Shown piece after piece: positions 62,990 through 64,000 of a DNA stretch of 64,000 nt. The position numbers and the translations under genes are program-made. Location: contig NC_069131.1 of the NCBI RefSeq assembly GCF_026914265.1, forward strand, positions 12,484,294-12,548,293, written 5' to 3'. The notes under the pieces were generated by a model. The model did not search any database. It saw nothing but the letters and a program-made list of their open reading frames with translations, and had not been told where the DNA came from. Position 1 is the stretch's first letter. Each line of letters begins with the position of its first letter. Source of the DNA: Mya arenaria (taxonomy: Eukaryota > Mollusca > Bivalvia > Myida > Myidae).

Positions 62990-63483
62990 AACGAACTGAG
63001 CATGCGCGAATGAAGTCTCACATACAGTAACGCAAATCAACTTCCTGTGAGAACTTGGCGAGAATGTCTTGGGAAGGTAAACATTCGCAGTATTATTTAT
63101 TTTTAACGATAACCAGTCAAAATTTCTGAAGAAAATATCATTGAAGAGTAAAAGTTGTTCAATATGAAACATTTTAGATCAAGATTATGATAGATTTCGG
63201 AATATATCTCAAAGTTTTTAGCTGTAAACAGGGATGTACCGGTAGGGGAGGTAACTCGATATGATTTCGTCCTCAAATCGATTCGAACTATATTTTTTTA
63301 GGTATGTCTTTTTAACATGAATATGTACTCTGGGTAACCCAATTATCTGTATTTATATCACATAAATCATCCACAATTGTTTGGCATTAAGAACACGCAG
63401 TTAGATCTGCATTTTTATCAGAAACGGAGAAAGTTTTGGTAACAACCTTGATTAAATTTTTGTTAAGTATGTAAAGCTCCGGT

Positions 63484-63726
63484 CAATTGTAACACGCCCC
63501 ACCCCAAGGTCCGGGGATAGCCAGGGAAAGGGTGAATGCTGAGGTTTTGTCTTCAGCCCAAAATAGCGGGGAATGGTCATTACCTTGGGTGCTGGGCATT
63601 TTGCAGGGGGTTTACCAGCAGTTCATCGCAGCAAGGCAGGCTTTTTACCCGGCTTGACTGGATGGAAAGTCAAAGTCCCCATTATTCCCTGGACCTGGGG
63701 GAGCCTTGGTTACAATTGACTGTTGC
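63484..63726. mobile_element. GC-rich MITE, copy 3, diverged
   Basis: Left ggtcaattgtaacacgcccc and right ggttacaattgactgttgca are inverted; the interior matches 15729-16056 with deletions. The short ORF inside is not a gene. The flanks 63000-63480 and 63730-64000 show nothing else. Confidence 0.8.
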
Positions 63727-64000
63727 ATAAAGAAAATACAGAAATATAATGCTTTTTCACTGAAGTAAATTCAGAACCATAATTTATAATTAAATGGCAT
63801 GACTTGTTAAGCACATCCCAATTAATTCTATCAGAATGTGTGTTTCTCATGATGATTAGCAATATATGAAAGTGTAGTAAGAATGTCATGTTGTTTTGAG
63901 GCCAAATAAAATTGGTTTGTTTAGGGTTACATCTTTTTCAAAAACAGGAAGGATAGGTAGGCATTTTTTATTAGGCTTTATATAAGAACCATATTGTTAT

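Overview
This is nuclear DNA of an animal. It is AT-rich, has short spliced exons and long introns, and is packed with tandem arrays and short non-autonomous transposons. The repeat style suggests a mollusc, probably a bivalve: several families of small terminal-inverted-repeat elements, tRNA-headed SINEs, and 3'UTR blocks built on an acaagggagataa-type motif. The taxon is an inference; no sequence comparison was run. I rebuilt gene models by hand from splice sites, reading-frame phase and recognisable protein families. Every model below keeps phase across all of its exons.

Layout, left to right. (1) 660-2335, + strand: the last three coding exons of an M13 metallopeptidase of the neprilysin/ECE type. 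(2) 5296-11994, +: a complete 8-exon gene for a 294-residue single-pass membrane protein with one cadherin-like repeat (called CDHL-A here). (3) 14642-27004, -: a complete 9-exon D-aspartate/D-amino-acid oxidase of 342 residues, ending in a peroxisomal-type ARL. (4) 28686-40807, +: a complete 11-exon gene for a 449-residue membrane protein with three cadherin-like repeats (CDHL-B), related to CDHL-A. (5) 49291-54009, +: eight exons of hydroxymethylglutaryl-CoA lyase, lacking only the leader exon. (6) 57282-62912, -: a complete 6-exon DNALI1 gene (axonemal inner-arm dynein p28), with an RFX X-box-like site just upstream. The genes do not form one pathway. Several code for conserved housekeeping or ciliary proteins, and the two cadherin-like genes look like a local duplication now flanking the oxidase gene.

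The most striking feature is that several minisatellite arrays are built from pieces of coding exon boundaries. In the oxidase gene, the end of exon 6 plus its 5' splice site is repeated about 62 times (29-bp unit). In CDHL-B, the 3' splice site plus the start of the exon finishing the transmembrane helix is repeated about 30 times (31-bp unit). In the lyase gene, the last codons plus the stop are repeated about 12 times (33-bp unit). In CDHL-A, the end of exon 6 plus its donor is repeated five more times in degenerate form. So four neighbouring genes carry serial copies of a splice or stop signal directly beside the working one.

Other notable structures are a 2.8-kb foldback element in an oxidase intron, a 3-kb 54-bp array in a CDHL-B intron that stays open in frame with the preceding exon, a block with telomere-like TTAGGG motifs, and at least six families of small inverted-repeat elements. 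No retrovirus-like, Polinton-like or LINE coding sequence was recognised.
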